The notes: generated by a model not told the origin, from the sequence alone. A stretch of 64,000 bases of DNA from Amycolatopsis vastitatis (GCF_002234595.1 NZ_NMUL01000043.1:62001-126000); one strand, 5' to 3'; shown: positions 1 to 8,566, counted from the first letter of the stretch. Numbers and translations are program-made.

Positions 1-367
1 CCCAGTTCGGCGGGACGTCGTAGGCGTAGGCGCCGTCGCGACCAGCCACCGACTTCCAGCCCGCGACCGTGGGAGAGACCACCACTCGCGGCGAAGGCGT
101 CACCACCGGCAGCGAAGACGACGGCGAAGACGACGCCGGGTGCGGCTTGCCGACACCCAGCGCGTTGAGCACACCGGCGACCAGGGCGATGAACGCCAGG
201 CCGAACCACGGCGCCCGCCGCCACTTCAACGGCTTCGCCCTCGGGCGGATCCGCTTCGGCTGGGCGCGCGGCGCGTCCGCGGGTTCGTAACCGCCGAACC
301 CGCGAAGCGCCGCGTTGTCCTCATATCCCGGCTTTGCGTCTTCGCGGCGCCGGGAGAACCGGCCCAT
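1..367 (-). CDS. Single-pass membrane protein, 3' part missing
   Basis: Only the N-terminal 122 residues lie in the window; the frame is open at the left edge. A basic, proline-rich cytoplasmic stretch (about residues 1-52) precedes one hydrophobic segment (about 53-70, WFGLAFIALVAGVLNALGVG). A Ser/Pro/Val-rich linker follows, and then the start of an extracytoplasmic domain (AYAYDVPPNW). This layout of N-in anchor, linker and exported domain is common among uncharacterised actinobacterial envelope proteins; I do not recognise the family. The ATG overlaps the proS stop codon by one base (TGATG), so it is probably translated by coupling from proS. Function unknown. Confidence 0.7.
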   Translation of the reverse strand, partial: MGRFSRRREDAKPGYEDNAALRGFGGYEPADAPRAQPKRIRPRAKPLKWRRAPWFGLAFIALVAGVLNALGVGKPHPASSSPSSSLPVVTPSPRVVVSPTVAGWKSVAGRDGAYAYDVPPNW

Positions 368-2115
368 CAGGACCGGACGAGCTTGACCAGGTGCTCGACG
401 ATGGCGTCGACCGCGATCTCCTCGCGGTCGCCGGATCGCCGGTCCTTGACCTCGACGACACCGTTGGCCAGGCCGCGCCCGACCACCAGGATCGTCGGGA
501 CGCCGACCAGCTCGGCGTCGGCGAACTTGACGCCGGGCGTCGCCTTGCGGTCGTCGAGGATGACCTCGATGCCCGCCGCGTCCAGCTCGGCGGCGATCTT
601 CTCGGCGCCGGCCGCGACCGCCTCGTCCTTGCCCGCGATGACGATGTGCACGTCGAACGGCGACACGACGCGGGGCCAGATCAGGCCGAGGTCGTCGTGG
701 TTCTGCTCGGCGAGCACGCCGACCAGCCGCGAGACGCCGACGCCGTAGGAGCCCATCGTGATCCGGATCGGCTTCGAGTCGGGGCCGAGCGCGTCGACCT
801 CGAACGCGTCGGTGTACTTGCGGCCGAGCTGGAAGATGTGCCCGATCTCGATGCCGCGCGCGGCGACCAGGGTGCCGTGCCCGTCCGGCGACGCGTCGCC
901 CTCGCGGACCTCGGCGGCCTCGATGGTGCCGTCCGGGGTGAAGTCGCGGCCCGCGAGCAGGTCGACGACGTGGTGGTCGACCTTGTCGGCGCCGGTGACC
1001 CAGGCAGTGCCGGGGGCGATCCGGGGGTCGGCCAGGTAGCGCACGCCGTTGTCCTGCAAGGCCTTCGGGCCGATGTAGCCCTTGACCAGGAACGGGTTCT
1101 TCGCGAAGTCGGCCTCTTCGAGCAGCGCGACCTCGGCGGGCTCCAGCGACGCTTCGAGGCGCTTCATGTCCACTTCGCGGTCGCCCGGGACCGCGACGCA
1201 GACCAGGTCCCACTCCTTCGCGCCCGGCTGACGCGTCTTGAGCATGACGTTCTTCAGCGTGTCCGCCGCGGTGAACGTGCGGCCCAGGTCCGCGTTGTTG
1301 AGGAAGTTGACCAGCGTCTCGATGGTCGGCGTGTTCGGCGTGTGGTGCACCTGCGCTTCGGGGCGGCCCTCGATCGGCTGCGCGGGCGGCGCGGGCGTCA
1401 CGACGGCTTCGACGTTCGCCGCGTAGCCCGACTCGGTGCTGCGGACGTAGGTGTCCTCACCCGTCTCGGCGACCGCGAGGAACTCTTCGGACGCCGAGCC
1501 ACCCATCGCCCCCGACGTCGCCTTCACGACGACGTACTCGAGGTCGAGCCGGTCGAACAGCTTCACGTAGGCGTCGCGGTGGGCCTGGTAGGAGCGCGCC
1601 AGGCCGTCGTCGTCGAGGTCGAAGGAGTAGGAGTCCTTCATGACGAACTCGCGGCCGCGCAGGATGCCGGCGCGGGGACGCGCCTCGTCGCGGTACTTCG
1701 TCTGGATCTGGTACAGCGTGACCGGGTAGTCGCGGTACGAGTTGTACTCGCCCTTCACGGTGAGCGCGAACAGCTCCTCGTGCGTCGGGCCGAGGAGGTA
1801 GTCGGCGCCCTTGCGGTCCTTCAGGCGGAAGAGACCGTCGCCGTACTCGGTCCAGCGGCCCGTGGCCTCGTAGGGCTCCTTCGGCAGCAGCGCGGGGAAC
1901 TGGATCTCCTGCGCGCCGATGGCGTTCATCTCCTCGCGCACGACGGCCTCGATGCGGCGCAGAACGCGCAGGCCGAGCGGCAGCCAGGAGTACCCGCCCG
2001 GGGCGACCCGGCGGACATAGCCTGCGCGTACCAGGAGCCGGTGGCTCGGTACCTCGGCGTCCGCCGGATCCTCGCGCAACGTGCGAAGGAACAACGACGA
2101 AGTCCTGGTGATCAC
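367..2115 (-). CDS. proS: Prolyl-tRNA synthetase, bacterial type
   Basis: Charges tRNA-Pro with proline in the cytoplasm (EC 6.1.1.15). At 582 residues it has the length of the bacterial three-domain form. Residues 1-220 hold the class II catalytic core (motif 1 near RRVAPGGYSWLPLGLRVLR, motif 2 near TKYRDEARPRAGILRGREF). The middle, about 225-390, is the YbaK-like editing insertion (TNTPTIETLVNFLN, then VCVAVPGDREVDMKRLE). The C-terminus is the anticodon-binding fold (PFDVHIVIAGKDEA...ILDDRKATPGVKFADAELVG). The start is GTG, preceded by a CAGGGAG ribosome site about 7 nt upstream. It is transcribed leftward and is coupled to the membrane-protein gene that follows it. M. tuberculosis proS lies in the same general neighbourhood as mtr, ispG and dxr homologues, as here. 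Confidence 0.97.
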   Translation of the reverse strand: MITRTSSLFLRTLREDPADAEVPSHRLLVRAGYVRRVAPGGYSWLPLGLRVLRRIEAVVREEMNAIGAQEIQFPALLPKEPYEATGRWTEYGDGLFRLKDRKGADYLLGPTHEELFALTVKGEYNSYRDYPVTLYQIQTKYRDEARPRAGILRGREFVMKDSYSFDLDDDGLARSYQAHRDAYVKLFDRLDLEYVVVKATSGAMGGSASEEFLAVAETGEDTYVRSTESGYAANVEAVVTPAPPAQPIEGRPEAQVHHTPNTPTIETLVNFLNNADLGRTFTAADTLKNVMLKTRQPGAKEWDLVCVAVPGDREVDMKRLEASLEPAEVALLEEADFAKNPFLVKGYIGPKALQDNGVRYLADPRIAPGTAWVTGADKVDHHVVDLLAGRDFTPDGTIEAAEVREGDASPDGHGTLVAARGIEIGHIFQLGRKYTDAFEVDALGPDSKPIRITMGSYGVGVSRLVGVLAEQNHDDLGLIWPRVVSPFDVHIVIAGKDEAVAAGAEKIAAELDAAGIEVILDDRKATPGVKFADAELVGVPTILVVGRGLANGVVEVKDRRSGDREEIAVDAIVEHLVKLVRS

Positions 2116-2238
2116 TGCGGGGCTCCCTGCGCCGGGCGGGTGTGAAAGTCCCGCTCAGGGTAGTCAATACCCCGGCCGTGACTCCAACGGGTTACTCGCG
2201 GCCCGGTTTTGTCGGTGGCGCCCGCTAGCTTCGGCGAC

Positions 2239-2589
2239 ATGGCGATCCACATGGGCATGATCACGATCGACTGCGCCGACCCGCAAGGCCTGGCGCGGTT
2301 CTGGACAGCGGCACTGGGCACGACGGTGGCGAACGACTACGGCGAGTTCGTGATGCTCGCGGCCCCGGAGGGCGGCCTCCCGCTGGGGCTGCAGCGGGTG
2401 CCGGAGCCACGGACGGGCAAGAACCGCGTCCACATCGACTTCGTCGGCGACGATCGCGGGGCGGAGGTGAAGAGGCTGGTCGAGCTGGGGGCCGAGGAGG
2501 TGGCGGAGCACGAGGTGCCGGGGCTGGCGTGGACGGTGCTGACCGACCCGGAGGGGAACGAGTTCTGCGTGTCGGCGGGAGTGCACTAG
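2239..2589 (+). CDS. VOC/glyoxalase-like domain protein
   Basis: This 116-residue protein is a single vicinal-oxygen-chelate unit. It opens with the usual beta strand and helix (MITIDCADPQGLARFWTAALG) and ends with the family signature LTDPEGNEFCV. Members include glyoxalases, dioxygenases and antibiotic-binding proteins; the exact substrate cannot be inferred. I start at ATG 2239 rather than the upstream in-frame TTG at 2209. A -10-like TAGCTT (2226-2231) ends 7 nt before this ATG, which fits a leaderless transcript. The stop is followed in the same frame by a gene remnant. Confidence 0.85.
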   Translation: MAIHMGMITIDCADPQGLARFWTAALGTTVANDYGEFVMLAAPEGGLPLGLQRVPEPRTGKNRVHIDFVGDDRGAEVKRLVELGAEEVAEHEVPGLAWTVLTDPEGNEFCVSAGVH

Positions 2590-2730
2590 ACCGTTCCCTC
2601 GCCCGGCCAGCCGACGGTCCGGTCGTTCGCCGCGACGGTCCGGCTCGGGTCGGGAGCGCGCTTCGACGTCCGCCACTCGGCGGGCTCGACGCACCTGGTC
2701 GTCGACCTGCAGGGCTACTACCCGCGGTAA
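2590..2730 (+). pseudogene. Remnant of a secreted-protein C-terminus
   Basis: In frame with the preceding gene, but after its TAG stop, comes a 46-codon stretch ending at TAA 2728-2730. It has no start codon. It contains RHSAGSTHLVVDLQGYYPR. The HLVVDLQGYY tail is the closing strand of a beta-rich repeat module common at the C-termini of secreted actinobacterial proteins. Nothing resembling the rest of such a protein lies upstream, so this looks like a decayed or translocated 3' end. Family assignment is from memory of the motif. Confidence 0.5.
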
Positions 2731-2746
2731 CGGGTAGAAAGGCGGC

Positions 2747-3649
2747 ATGAGCGCTCGCGTACTGCTGCCGTGGACCGACATCGACGTGCCGGAAGAGCTC
2801 GAGGCCGCCTACTACGACGGCGTCGAGTCCCCTCCGGCCGATCTCGGCGATGTCGAGTTCTACGTGCTGCCGTACGACCGCGGGCCGGAGCCGCCGAAGC
2901 TGATCAGCCGGCTGCCGTCGCTGCGGGTGGTGCAGTCGCTGTCGGCCGGGGTCGAGGCACTCGTGCCGCTGCTGCCGGCGGGCGTGCGGCTGGCGAACGG
3001 TCGGGGGCTGCACGACCTGAGCGTCGCCGAGCACGCCCTCGCGCTGATCCACGCGTCGCAACGGGACCTGCCCCGGTGGTTCGCGCAGCAGTCGAGGGGT
3101 GAATGGGCGCGCGAGCACACGCGGTCGCTCGCCGACAGCCGGGTGCTCCTGGTCGGGTACGGCTCGATCGGGCAGGCGATCGAACGCCAGCTCGTCGCCG
3201 CGGAGGCGCTGGTCACGAGGGTGGCGAGCCGCCCCCGTCCGGAAGAGGACGTCCACGGCGTCGCCGAGCTGCGCGAGCTGCTGCCCGAAGCCGACGTCCT
3301 GGTGCTGATCCTGCCGGACAACCCCGCGACCCGAGGACTGATCGGCCCGGACGAGCTGGCCGCCCTCCCCGACGACGCCCTGGTGGTCAACGTCGGCCGC
3401 GGCACGGCGATCGACACCGACGCTCTCGTCGCGGAAGCCCGCACCGGACGCCTGCGCGCGGGTCTCGACGTCATGGACCCGGAACCACTGTCCGCAGACC
3501 ATCCATTGTGGACGGCTCCCGGGGTGATCATCACCCCGCACATCGCGGGCGGATCGGCATCGTTCTACCCGCGCGCGAAGAAGCTGGCGGCGGAGCAGCT
3601 GCGGAGGTACGCGAAGGGCGAGGAGCTGCTCAACCTCGTAGAGCACTGA
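2747..3649 (+). CDS. D-isomer specific 2-hydroxyacid dehydrogenase
   Basis: A 300-residue NAD(P)-dependent dehydrogenase, cytoplasmic. The Rossmann glycine motif is VGYGSIGQAIERQL (about residues 134-147). The catalytic Arg lies in VNVGRGTAIDTDALV, the Glu region in LDVMDPEPL, and the catalytic His in TPHIAGGS (about 265-272). Length and motif order match the GyaR/hydroxypyruvate reductase superfamily; the substrate (glyoxylate, hydroxypyruvate or another 2-oxoacid) cannot be decided. An AAAGG ribosome site precedes the ATG. The gene ends 34 bp from the convergent acetyltransferase. Confidence 0.88.
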   Translation: MSARVLLPWTDIDVPEELEAAYYDGVESPPADLGDVEFYVLPYDRGPEPPKLISRLPSLRVVQSLSAGVEALVPLLPAGVRLANGRGLHDLSVAEHALALIHASQRDLPRWFAQQSRGEWAREHTRSLADSRVLLVGYGSIGQAIERQLVAAEALVTRVASRPRPEEDVHGVAELRELLPEADVLVLILPDNPATRGLIGPDELAALPDDALVVNVGRGTAIDTDALVAEARTGRLRAGLDVMDPEPLSADHPLWTAPGVIITPHIAGGSASFYPRAKKLAAEQLRRYAKGEELLNLVEH

Positions 3650-3683
3650 CGGCGGCCCACATCGGCGGTGGGGCGCCCCCATT

Positions 3684-4637
3684 TCAGGACAGCACGTACA
3701 CGTGCCATTCGTCGTCGACGCGATAACCGCACCGTTCGTAAACACCCAGGGCCCGGTGCGCATTGTCGACGTCGACGTTGAGGGCCGACCGGTCGAATCC
3801 CGCGTCCTTCGCCGCCCGGAGCGTGTGGCCCAGCAACCCGGACGCGACGCCGCGGCCGCGCAGCACCTCCCGCGTTCCCACCCAGGTGGCGTAGTGCTCT
3901 CGGATGCCCGTCGCCTCGGCTTCGGACGCGGAGAAGTGGCTCAGCACGAACGCGAGGACCTTGTCGCCGTCGAGGACGAGGAACGACAGGTCCGGGCGGA
4001 AGTCCTTCGAACCGGTGACCAGGTGACGCCAGGCGTCCGGCTGGTAGATCGTGCTGCCCCAGTGGCCGGCGAAGGTGTCGTTGCGGGCGTCGAGCACCGC
4101 GAGGTCGTACTCGAAGTCGAAGGGCACCGCTTCGAGGCCGTCCGGCAGCGGGGGCTGCGGCGGCAGGTCGGCGAGGCCGACGCGCATGTTCACCATGGTC
4201 CGGACGTGCCGGTAGCCCGCCCCGGCGAGGACGCCCGCGATCCAGCGCTCGTTCTGGTGGAGGCCGTGGTGCAGCTCCAGCGGCGCGCCCGGGAAGGCGC
4301 GCTCGTTGACCTTGCGGCTCGTGTGCGCGAACCACTCGACCAGGTGAGCGCCGACGGCGTCGTCCCGGTGTTCCGGGTGCACGACCGACTGGAGCCGGAT
4401 CATGTGCACCGGCGTCGCGGCGTCGCGGCGGCGGATCAGGCCGTAGCCGATGAGCCGGTCGCCCGCGAAGGCGCCGACGGTGGCGCGGACCAGGTCGATG
4501 TTGGGACCTTCGAGCTCTTCGCGGAGGTCGTCCTCGCTGAAGTGGTCACCCGTCCGGTCGACCTCCTCGGCCGCCGCGTACAGCCGGGCGAGGGCGGGGA
4601 CGTCGCCGAGGGTCAACGGGCGCCAGGTCAGGTCCAT
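3684..4637 (-). CDS. Tandem GNAT N-acetyltransferase
   Basis: This 317-residue protein carries two GNAT folds, residues 1-150 and about 165-317. The second holds the clearer acetyl-CoA loop (VLRGRGVASGLLGHTLRAA) and the terminal ALGVYERCGY strand/helix. The arrangement resembles mycothiol synthase (MshD) and similar tandem acetyltransferases. The MshD assignment itself is not made, because the organism would carry a canonical copy elsewhere. A TAGCCT element 6 nt upstream of the ATG suggests a leaderless mRNA. It is divergent from yaaA across 55 bp. Confidence 0.82.
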   Translation of the reverse strand: MDLTWRPLTLGDVPALARLYAAAEEVDRTGDHFSEDDLREELEGPNIDLVRATVGAFAGDRLIGYGLIRRRDAATPVHMIRLQSVVHPEHRDDAVGAHLVEWFAHTSRKVNERAFPGAPLELHHGLHQNERWIAGVLAGAGYRHVRTMVNMRVGLADLPPQPPLPDGLEAVPFDFEYDLAVLDARNDTFAGHWGSTIYQPDAWRHLVTGSKDFRPDLSFLVLDGDKVLAFVLSHFSASEAEATGIREHYATWVGTREVLRGRGVASGLLGHTLRAAKDAGFDRSALNVDVDNAHRALGVYERCGYRVDDEWHVYVLS

Positions 4638-4643
4638 GCCCGG

Positions 4644-4686
4644 AGGCTAGGCCGGACGGCGGCGGCCACGCACCCCGATTTACGCT
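4644..4686. promoter_or_regulatory. Facing leaderless -10 elements of the GNAT/yaaA pair
   Basis: On the minus strand TAGCCT (4649-4644) lies 6 nt before ATG 4637. On the plus strand TACGCT (4681-4686) lies 6 nt before GTG 4693. Both positions put the transcription start at or next to the start codon. No good -35 hexamer is visible for either, which is usual in high-GC actinobacteria. Confidence 0.5.
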
Positions 4687-4692
4687 CACGGC

Positions 4693-5439
4693 GTGCTGGT
4701 GCTCCTCCCCCCTTCCGAGACCAAGGCCGACGGCGGCCGCGGCGGCCCGCTCGACCTGGGCACGCTGTCGTTCCCCGAGCTGAACCCGACGCGAGCGAAG
4801 CTCGCCGACGCGCTCGTGGAACTGGCCGCCGACGTCCCGGCCGGCATCGCGGCCCTGGGCATCACCGAGCGGCAGGCCGGCGAGGTCACGCGCAACGCCG
4901 AGCTGTGGGCGTCGCCGACGATGCCGGCGCTGCGCCGCTACACCGGCGTCCTCTACGACGCGCTCGACGTGCGGAGCTTCACGAAGGCCGGCCTGGAGAA
5001 GGCGCACCGGCGGCTGGCGGTGACGTCATCGCTGTTCGGCGTGGTCTCGGCGACCGACCCGATTCCGGCGTACCGGCTCTCGGGCGGCAATTCGCTGCCC
5101 GCGCTCGGGACGGTCCGCGGCCTGTGGAAGCCGGTCCTCGAGCCGGTGCTGCAGGCGGTCGAGGGCCTGGTGGTGGACCTGCGCTCGGGCACGTACTCGG
5201 CGTTCGCGAAACTCCGCCCGGACGCGGTGACGGTCCGGGTGGTGACGGAGAACGCCCGCGGCGAGCGCGTGACGGTCAGCCACTTCAACAAGGCGTACAA
5301 GGGCCGCCTGGCCCGCGTGCTGGCGGCGACACGCGCCGAACCGTCCACTGTGGACCAGCTGGTGAAGGTCATCACCAAGGCGGGCCTGGTGGTCGAGCGC
5401 ACCGGCGAGCACGCGCTGGAGCTGGTCACCGAGGGCTGA
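4693..5439 (+). CDS. yaaA: Peroxide stress protein YaaA (UPF0246)
   Basis: A 248-residue member of the YaaA/DUF328 family. In E. coli the protein limits free iron during peroxide stress and thereby reduces Fenton damage to DNA. Family hallmarks are the opening LVLLPPSETK and the C-terminal VSHFNKAYKGRLAR. It starts with GTG directly after a TACGCT -10 element, so it is probably leaderless. Its last 14 bp overlap the 3' end of the convergent FAD oxidoreductase. It may be linked to redox stress, as mycothione reductase is further along, but nothing in the sequence shows co-regulation. Confidence 0.92.
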   Translation: MLVLLPPSETKADGGRGGPLDLGTLSFPELNPTRAKLADALVELAADVPAGIAALGITERQAGEVTRNAELWASPTMPALRRYTGVLYDALDVRSFTKAGLEKAHRRLAVTSSLFGVVSATDPIPAYRLSGGNSLPALGTVRGLWKPVLEPVLQAVEGLVVDLRSGTYSAFAKLRPDAVTVRVVTENARGERVTVSHFNKAYKGRLARVLAATRAEPSTVDQLVKVITKAGLVVERTGEHALELVTEG

Positions 5440-6529
5440 CGCCCCCGGCATCCGGCTCAAACCGGTCCGGGGCGAACGGGCTCAGGTCGAAGCCCGGGTC
5501 CTCGCCCAGCGCCACCGCCGCGACGAGCTTCCCCGCGAACGGCGCGTTCGTCAGCCCGCCCGCGCCGAAGCCCGTCGACACCGCCAGGCCCGGGCGGAGC
5601 AGGCCGAGGATCGGCAACCCGTCCGGCGTGCCCGGGCGGAAACCCACCCGCGTCTCCGCGAGGGTCGCGTCCGCGAGACCGGGTGCCACCGCCAACGCGT
5701 TCTCCAGCACTTCACGCTGCCCCGCGACGGTCACGCGGTAATCGAAGCCGGACTCCGCCTCGCGGGTCGCACCCGCCACGACACGGCCGCCGCCGAACGC
5801 CAGCAGGTAGTGACTGCTGCTGCGGGGCAGGACGACCGGCCACGCCGCCGTGTCCGTGTCCGGGAGTTCGAAGTGGCTGATCTGGCCGCGGTGGGGCGTC
5901 ACCGGCAGGTCGATGCCCAGCGGCGCCAGCAGTTCGCGGCTCCACGCGCCGGCCGCGACGACGACGCTGTCCGCTTCCAGGGGGCCTTCCGGGCTCGCCA
6001 CCGTGCCGTCGGCCCGGAACGCGACCTCGCCCTCGACGAACTTCGCGCCCCGGCGCTCGGCGGCGGACAACAGCGCGCGGCGCAGGAGATGCCCGTCGAC
6101 GCGACCGGCACCGGCCAGGTGCACCGCGCCCAGCCCGGGCGCCAGCGCCGGGAACAGTTCGCGGGCCTGCGCCGGGTCGAGCCGCCGTACCTCGCCGATC
6201 TCCGGAGCGTCCGCCGCCCGTGACGTCAGCCGTTCCTGGGCCTCGGCCAGCTCCGCGTCGTCGTCCGACACGATCATCCCGCCGACGACCTCGAACGACG
6301 AATCCGCCAGCTCGGCCGTGAACTCGCGGTAGTACCGGCCGGCGGCCGCCGCGAGCGGGTACAGCGCGTCTTCCCAGCGAGAAGTCCACGGGCTGACGAT
6401 GCCGGCGCCGGCCTCCGTCGCCGTTCCCGGCCGCGCCGCATCCGCCACGACCACTTCCGCGCCGCGGCCCGCCAGGTGCCAGGCCGTCGCCGCGCCGCCG
6501 ATCCCGCTGCCGATCACGAGCACTCGCAT
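5426..6529 (-). CDS. FAD-dependent amine/D-amino acid oxidoreductase (DAO family)
   Basis: This 367-residue flavoprotein opens with the FAD dinucleotide-binding motif (VLVIGSGIGGAATAWHLAGRG) and an acidic end of strand beta-2 (VVVAD). The C-terminal part carries the DAO-family VGFRPGTPDGLPILGLL and the glycine-rich GFGAGGLTNAPFAGKL that closes on the flavin. It probably oxidises an amine or a D-amino acid; the substrate is unknown. I choose ATG 6529, which has a purine-rich AGGGTGGGA upstream; an in-frame GTG at 6538 is possible. Its 3' end overlaps yaaA. Confidence 0.85.
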   Translation of the reverse strand: MRVLVIGSGIGGAATAWHLAGRGAEVVVADAARPGTATEAGAGIVSPWTSRWEDALYPLAAAAGRYYREFTAELADSSFEVVGGMIVSDDDAELAEAQERLTSRAADAPEIGEVRRLDPAQARELFPALAPGLGAVHLAGAGRVDGHLLRRALLSAAERRGAKFVEGEVAFRADGTVASPEGPLEADSVVVAAGAWSRELLAPLGIDLPVTPHRGQISHFELPDTDTAAWPVVLPRSSSHYLLAFGGGRVVAGATREAESGFDYRVTVAGQREVLENALAVAPGLADATLAETRVGFRPGTPDGLPILGLLRPGLAVSTGFGAGGLTNAPFAGKLVAAVALGEDPGFDLSPFAPDRFEPDAGGVSPR

Positions 6530-6612
6530 GCTTCCCACCCTGCCCGAAAGTGCCGCGCCCGGGCCAACGGGATGCGCCGCGCGCGCAGCCGGCCGGTCGT
6601 ATGCTGCGCGCC

Positions 6613-7167
6613 ATGCCGAGCCGTGCCGAGCGGTATGTCGCCCATCTCGACACCCTGACCGGGACCACCGCGCCGCGATTGCAGCCCATCCCGTCGACCC
6701 ACGCCGGGCTCGACGACGTGATCGCGCTCGTCTACGCCGACGAGCCGGAACCGCGGTACCTGACCGGCGCGACCTACGGCCTCTCCCTGGCCGACCACCC
6801 GGACTGGCACGGCGTGAAGCCGGAGCTGTGGATCAGCGTCCGGTCCGACGACCCCGTGTGGGCGCTGGCGATCGGCTACCTCGCCGAACAGCTGCGCGGC
6901 ACCTGCCCGTTCGTCTACGGCGACACGATCGACTTCGGGCAGCCGATCGCGCCGGATTCCGCCATGACGGCGTTCGCCGTCTCGGCCCCCGCGGGCCTCG
7001 ACGCGCACCAGTACACGCTGATCGACACCGGCGGCGCGCCGATCAGCATCGCCGGCTGCTACCCGGTGCACGACACCGAGCGGAAGTACATCCGCGAGCA
7101 CGGCATCGACGCGTTCTGGCAGCTGGACTGGGACCTCTACGACGTCCGCCGGGCGCCGGTGGTCTAG
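6613..7167 (+). CDS. Suppressor-of-fused (SUFU) domain protein
   Basis: A 184-residue cytoplasmic protein with the bacterial SUFU-like fold: YLTGATYGLSLADHPDW near residue 40, then PELWISVRSDDPVWALAIGYLAEQ, and a C-terminal PISIAGCYPVHDTERKYI. Bacterial members are often found near polymorphic toxin loci as immunity proteins, but many are solitary and uncharacterised. No toxin gene is adjacent here. TATGCT lies 7 nt before the ATG, so it is probably leaderless. Its last 4 bp overlap the convergent TetR gene. Confidence 0.8.
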   Translation: MPSRAERYVAHLDTLTGTTAPRLQPIPSTHAGLDDVIALVYADEPEPRYLTGATYGLSLADHPDWHGVKPELWISVRSDDPVWALAIGYLAEQLRGTCPFVYGDTIDFGQPIAPDSAMTAFAVSAPAGLDAHQYTLIDTGGAPISIAGCYPVHDTERKYIREHGIDAFWQLDWDLYDVRRAPVV

Positions 7168-7697
7168 CGGCGACGCCTCACGAGCTCGCCGACCGCGGCC
7201 ACGAACGCCTCGACGTCCAGGCTGTCGTCCCAGGAGGCCTGCAGCAGCAACCCTTGGTAGATGGCGACGAGCACGCGGATCAGGGCTTCCGGTGCGGCGT
7301 TCCCGAACGCCTCGAGCTGCTCGTCCACACCTTGGCGGGCGAGGGCACGGATCCGGGGTTCGCGGACGGTCTCGGCCCACGCCTGCATCCCGAGGTTCCG
7401 CTGCCGCGCCGCGTCCGGGCCACCGATGGCCCGCAGGAGGCCGAGGTAGGCGTCGAGGGGATCGCTCGCGGTCCCCAGGCCGGCCGAACGGGTCGTGTGC
7501 CATTCCTCGACGATCGCGAGGATCATGTCTTCCTTGCCGGGGAAGTACCGGTAGATCAGCCCGGCGGACAGACCGGACTCCTTGACGATCTCCTGCATCG
7601 ACGTGCGGTGGAAACCGTTGCGGGCGAAGCAGCCGGCGGCGGCGTCGAGGATCTGCCGACGACGGTTCGTCAGGTGCTCCTCGCTGACCTTGGGCAT
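7164..7697 (-). CDS. TetR-family regulator of the methyltransferase operon
   Basis: A 177-residue regulator. The N-terminal helix-turn-helix is typical (RRQILDAAAGCFARNGFHR...SAGLIYRYFPGKEDM, residues 12-56); the rest is the variable ligand-binding domain. The ATG follows the methyltransferase TAA with no gap, so the two genes form one leftward operon. The AATGAACGTTCGTT palindrome in the promoter of that operon is of the type bound by many TetR proteins. Autoregulation is the simplest reading. Confidence 0.9.
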   Translation of the reverse strand: MPKVSEEHLTNRRRQILDAAAGCFARNGFHRTSMQEIVKESGLSAGLIYRYFPGKEDMILAIVEEWHTTRSAGLGTASDPLDAYLGLLRAIGGPDAARQRNLGMQAWAETVREPRIRALARQGVDEQLEAFGNAAPEALIRVLVAIYQGLLLQASWDDSLDVEAFVAAVGELVRRRR

Positions 7698-8501
7698 TTA
7701 CCGGACCACCGCCCACGCGATCCGGTAGAAATCCGCGGCGGGCTCGTCCCGGTGGTAGCGGGCGGCTGCTTCCTTCGCCGACAAGTCGCCCTTCAGGTCC
7801 AGGCCGCGTTCGGCGAGGTAGCCGGGCACGTCGGCGGGGTGGAGGCCGAACGTCCACGGCTCGCCGGCCTTTTCGACCACCCGGTGCCACGCGGTGTCGT
7901 CGCCGAGCGCCGCACGGTCGACGTAGGTGAAGATGATCGTGCTGCCGGACGCGACGATCATGGTCAGATCGCGGAAGGTCGCGTCGACGGCCTGCGCGGT
8001 GAGGTAGTTCGTGACGCCCTCCCAGATGACCGCCGTGCGCCGGGCGGGGAGGCCGTCAAGGGCCACGGCGAGGCTTTCGGTGTTCAGATCGACGGGGACG
8101 TAGTGGACGTGCGGACGGTCGGCGATGCGCTGCCGCTTGACCCGCTGGGTCGCCGGGTGGTCGACCTCGTAGGTGGGCGGCATCCCGGGGACGCGGTGGG
8201 CGCGGCTGTCGTAGCCGGCGCCGAGCAGGAGGACCTGTTCCGGCCGGGCTTCGGCGAGGAGATCGTCGATGAGCCGGGTGCGGGCGACGGCGGACGTGCG
8301 GGGGCCGCCCGGATAGCGGCGGTCGATGAGCCGCGCGATGCCCTGTCCGACGGGCGGCACCGCGGCGGCCCGCACGAGCCAGCGGTAGCGGGCGGACAGG
8401 AACCGGATGGCGTGGTCGTCGGCGAAGAGCCGGTCGCGGCGCCGGGTCTCGAGGGCCCGGAAGAGGGCGACGTGCTCGGCGGTCCGGCTGGCAAAGCGCA
8501 T
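7698..8501 (-). CDS. Class I SAM-dependent methyltransferase, LCMT/PPM1-like
   Basis: The 267-residue protein belongs to the TIGR00027-type family found widely in actinobacteria and distantly related to leucine carboxyl methyltransferase. SAM-binding motif I is QVLLLGAGYDSRAHR. The acidic strand is YEVDHPATQ, and IWEGVTNYL forms the family's motif near residue 165. Substrates of the family are mostly unknown. The ATG at 8501 is preceded by TATGCT at 6 nt, so translation is probably leaderless. It is followed without gap by its TetR regulator. Confidence 0.85.
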   Translation of the reverse strand: MRFASRTAEHVALFRALETRRRDRLFADDHAIRFLSARYRWLVRAAAVPPVGQGIARLIDRRYPGGPRTSAVARTRLIDDLLAEARPEQVLLLGAGYDSRAHRVPGMPPTYEVDHPATQRVKRQRIADRPHVHYVPVDLNTESLAVALDGLPARRTAVIWEGVTNYLTAQAVDATFRDLTMIVASGSTIIFTYVDRAALGDDTAWHRVVEKAGEPWTFGLHPADVPGYLAERGLDLKGDLSAKEAAARYHRDEPAADFYRIAWAVVR

Positions 8502-8507
8502 GCGATA

Positions 8508-8530
8508 AGCATAGTGAATGAACGTTCGTT
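8508..8530 (-). promoter_or_regulatory. Promoter and TetR-type operator of the methyltransferase operon
   Basis: Read on the minus strand, the -10 TATGCT is at 8513-8508. The near-perfect palindrome AACGAACGTTCATT occupies 8530-8517 (12 of 14 bases symmetric, core GAACGTTC). The palindrome lies between the -10 and the expected -35 position, so bound repressor would block RNA polymerase. The likely ligand is the TetR protein encoded second in the operon. Confidence 0.65.
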
Positions 8531-8566
8531 TTTCTAGCCGCTCCCCTGGCCGGCGCGCTGACCCGC

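Noticed and set aside
334..2145. 603-codon open frame on the plus strand opposite proS
   Set aside because: A shadow of a well supported tRNA synthetase gene; no domain or ribosome site of its own.
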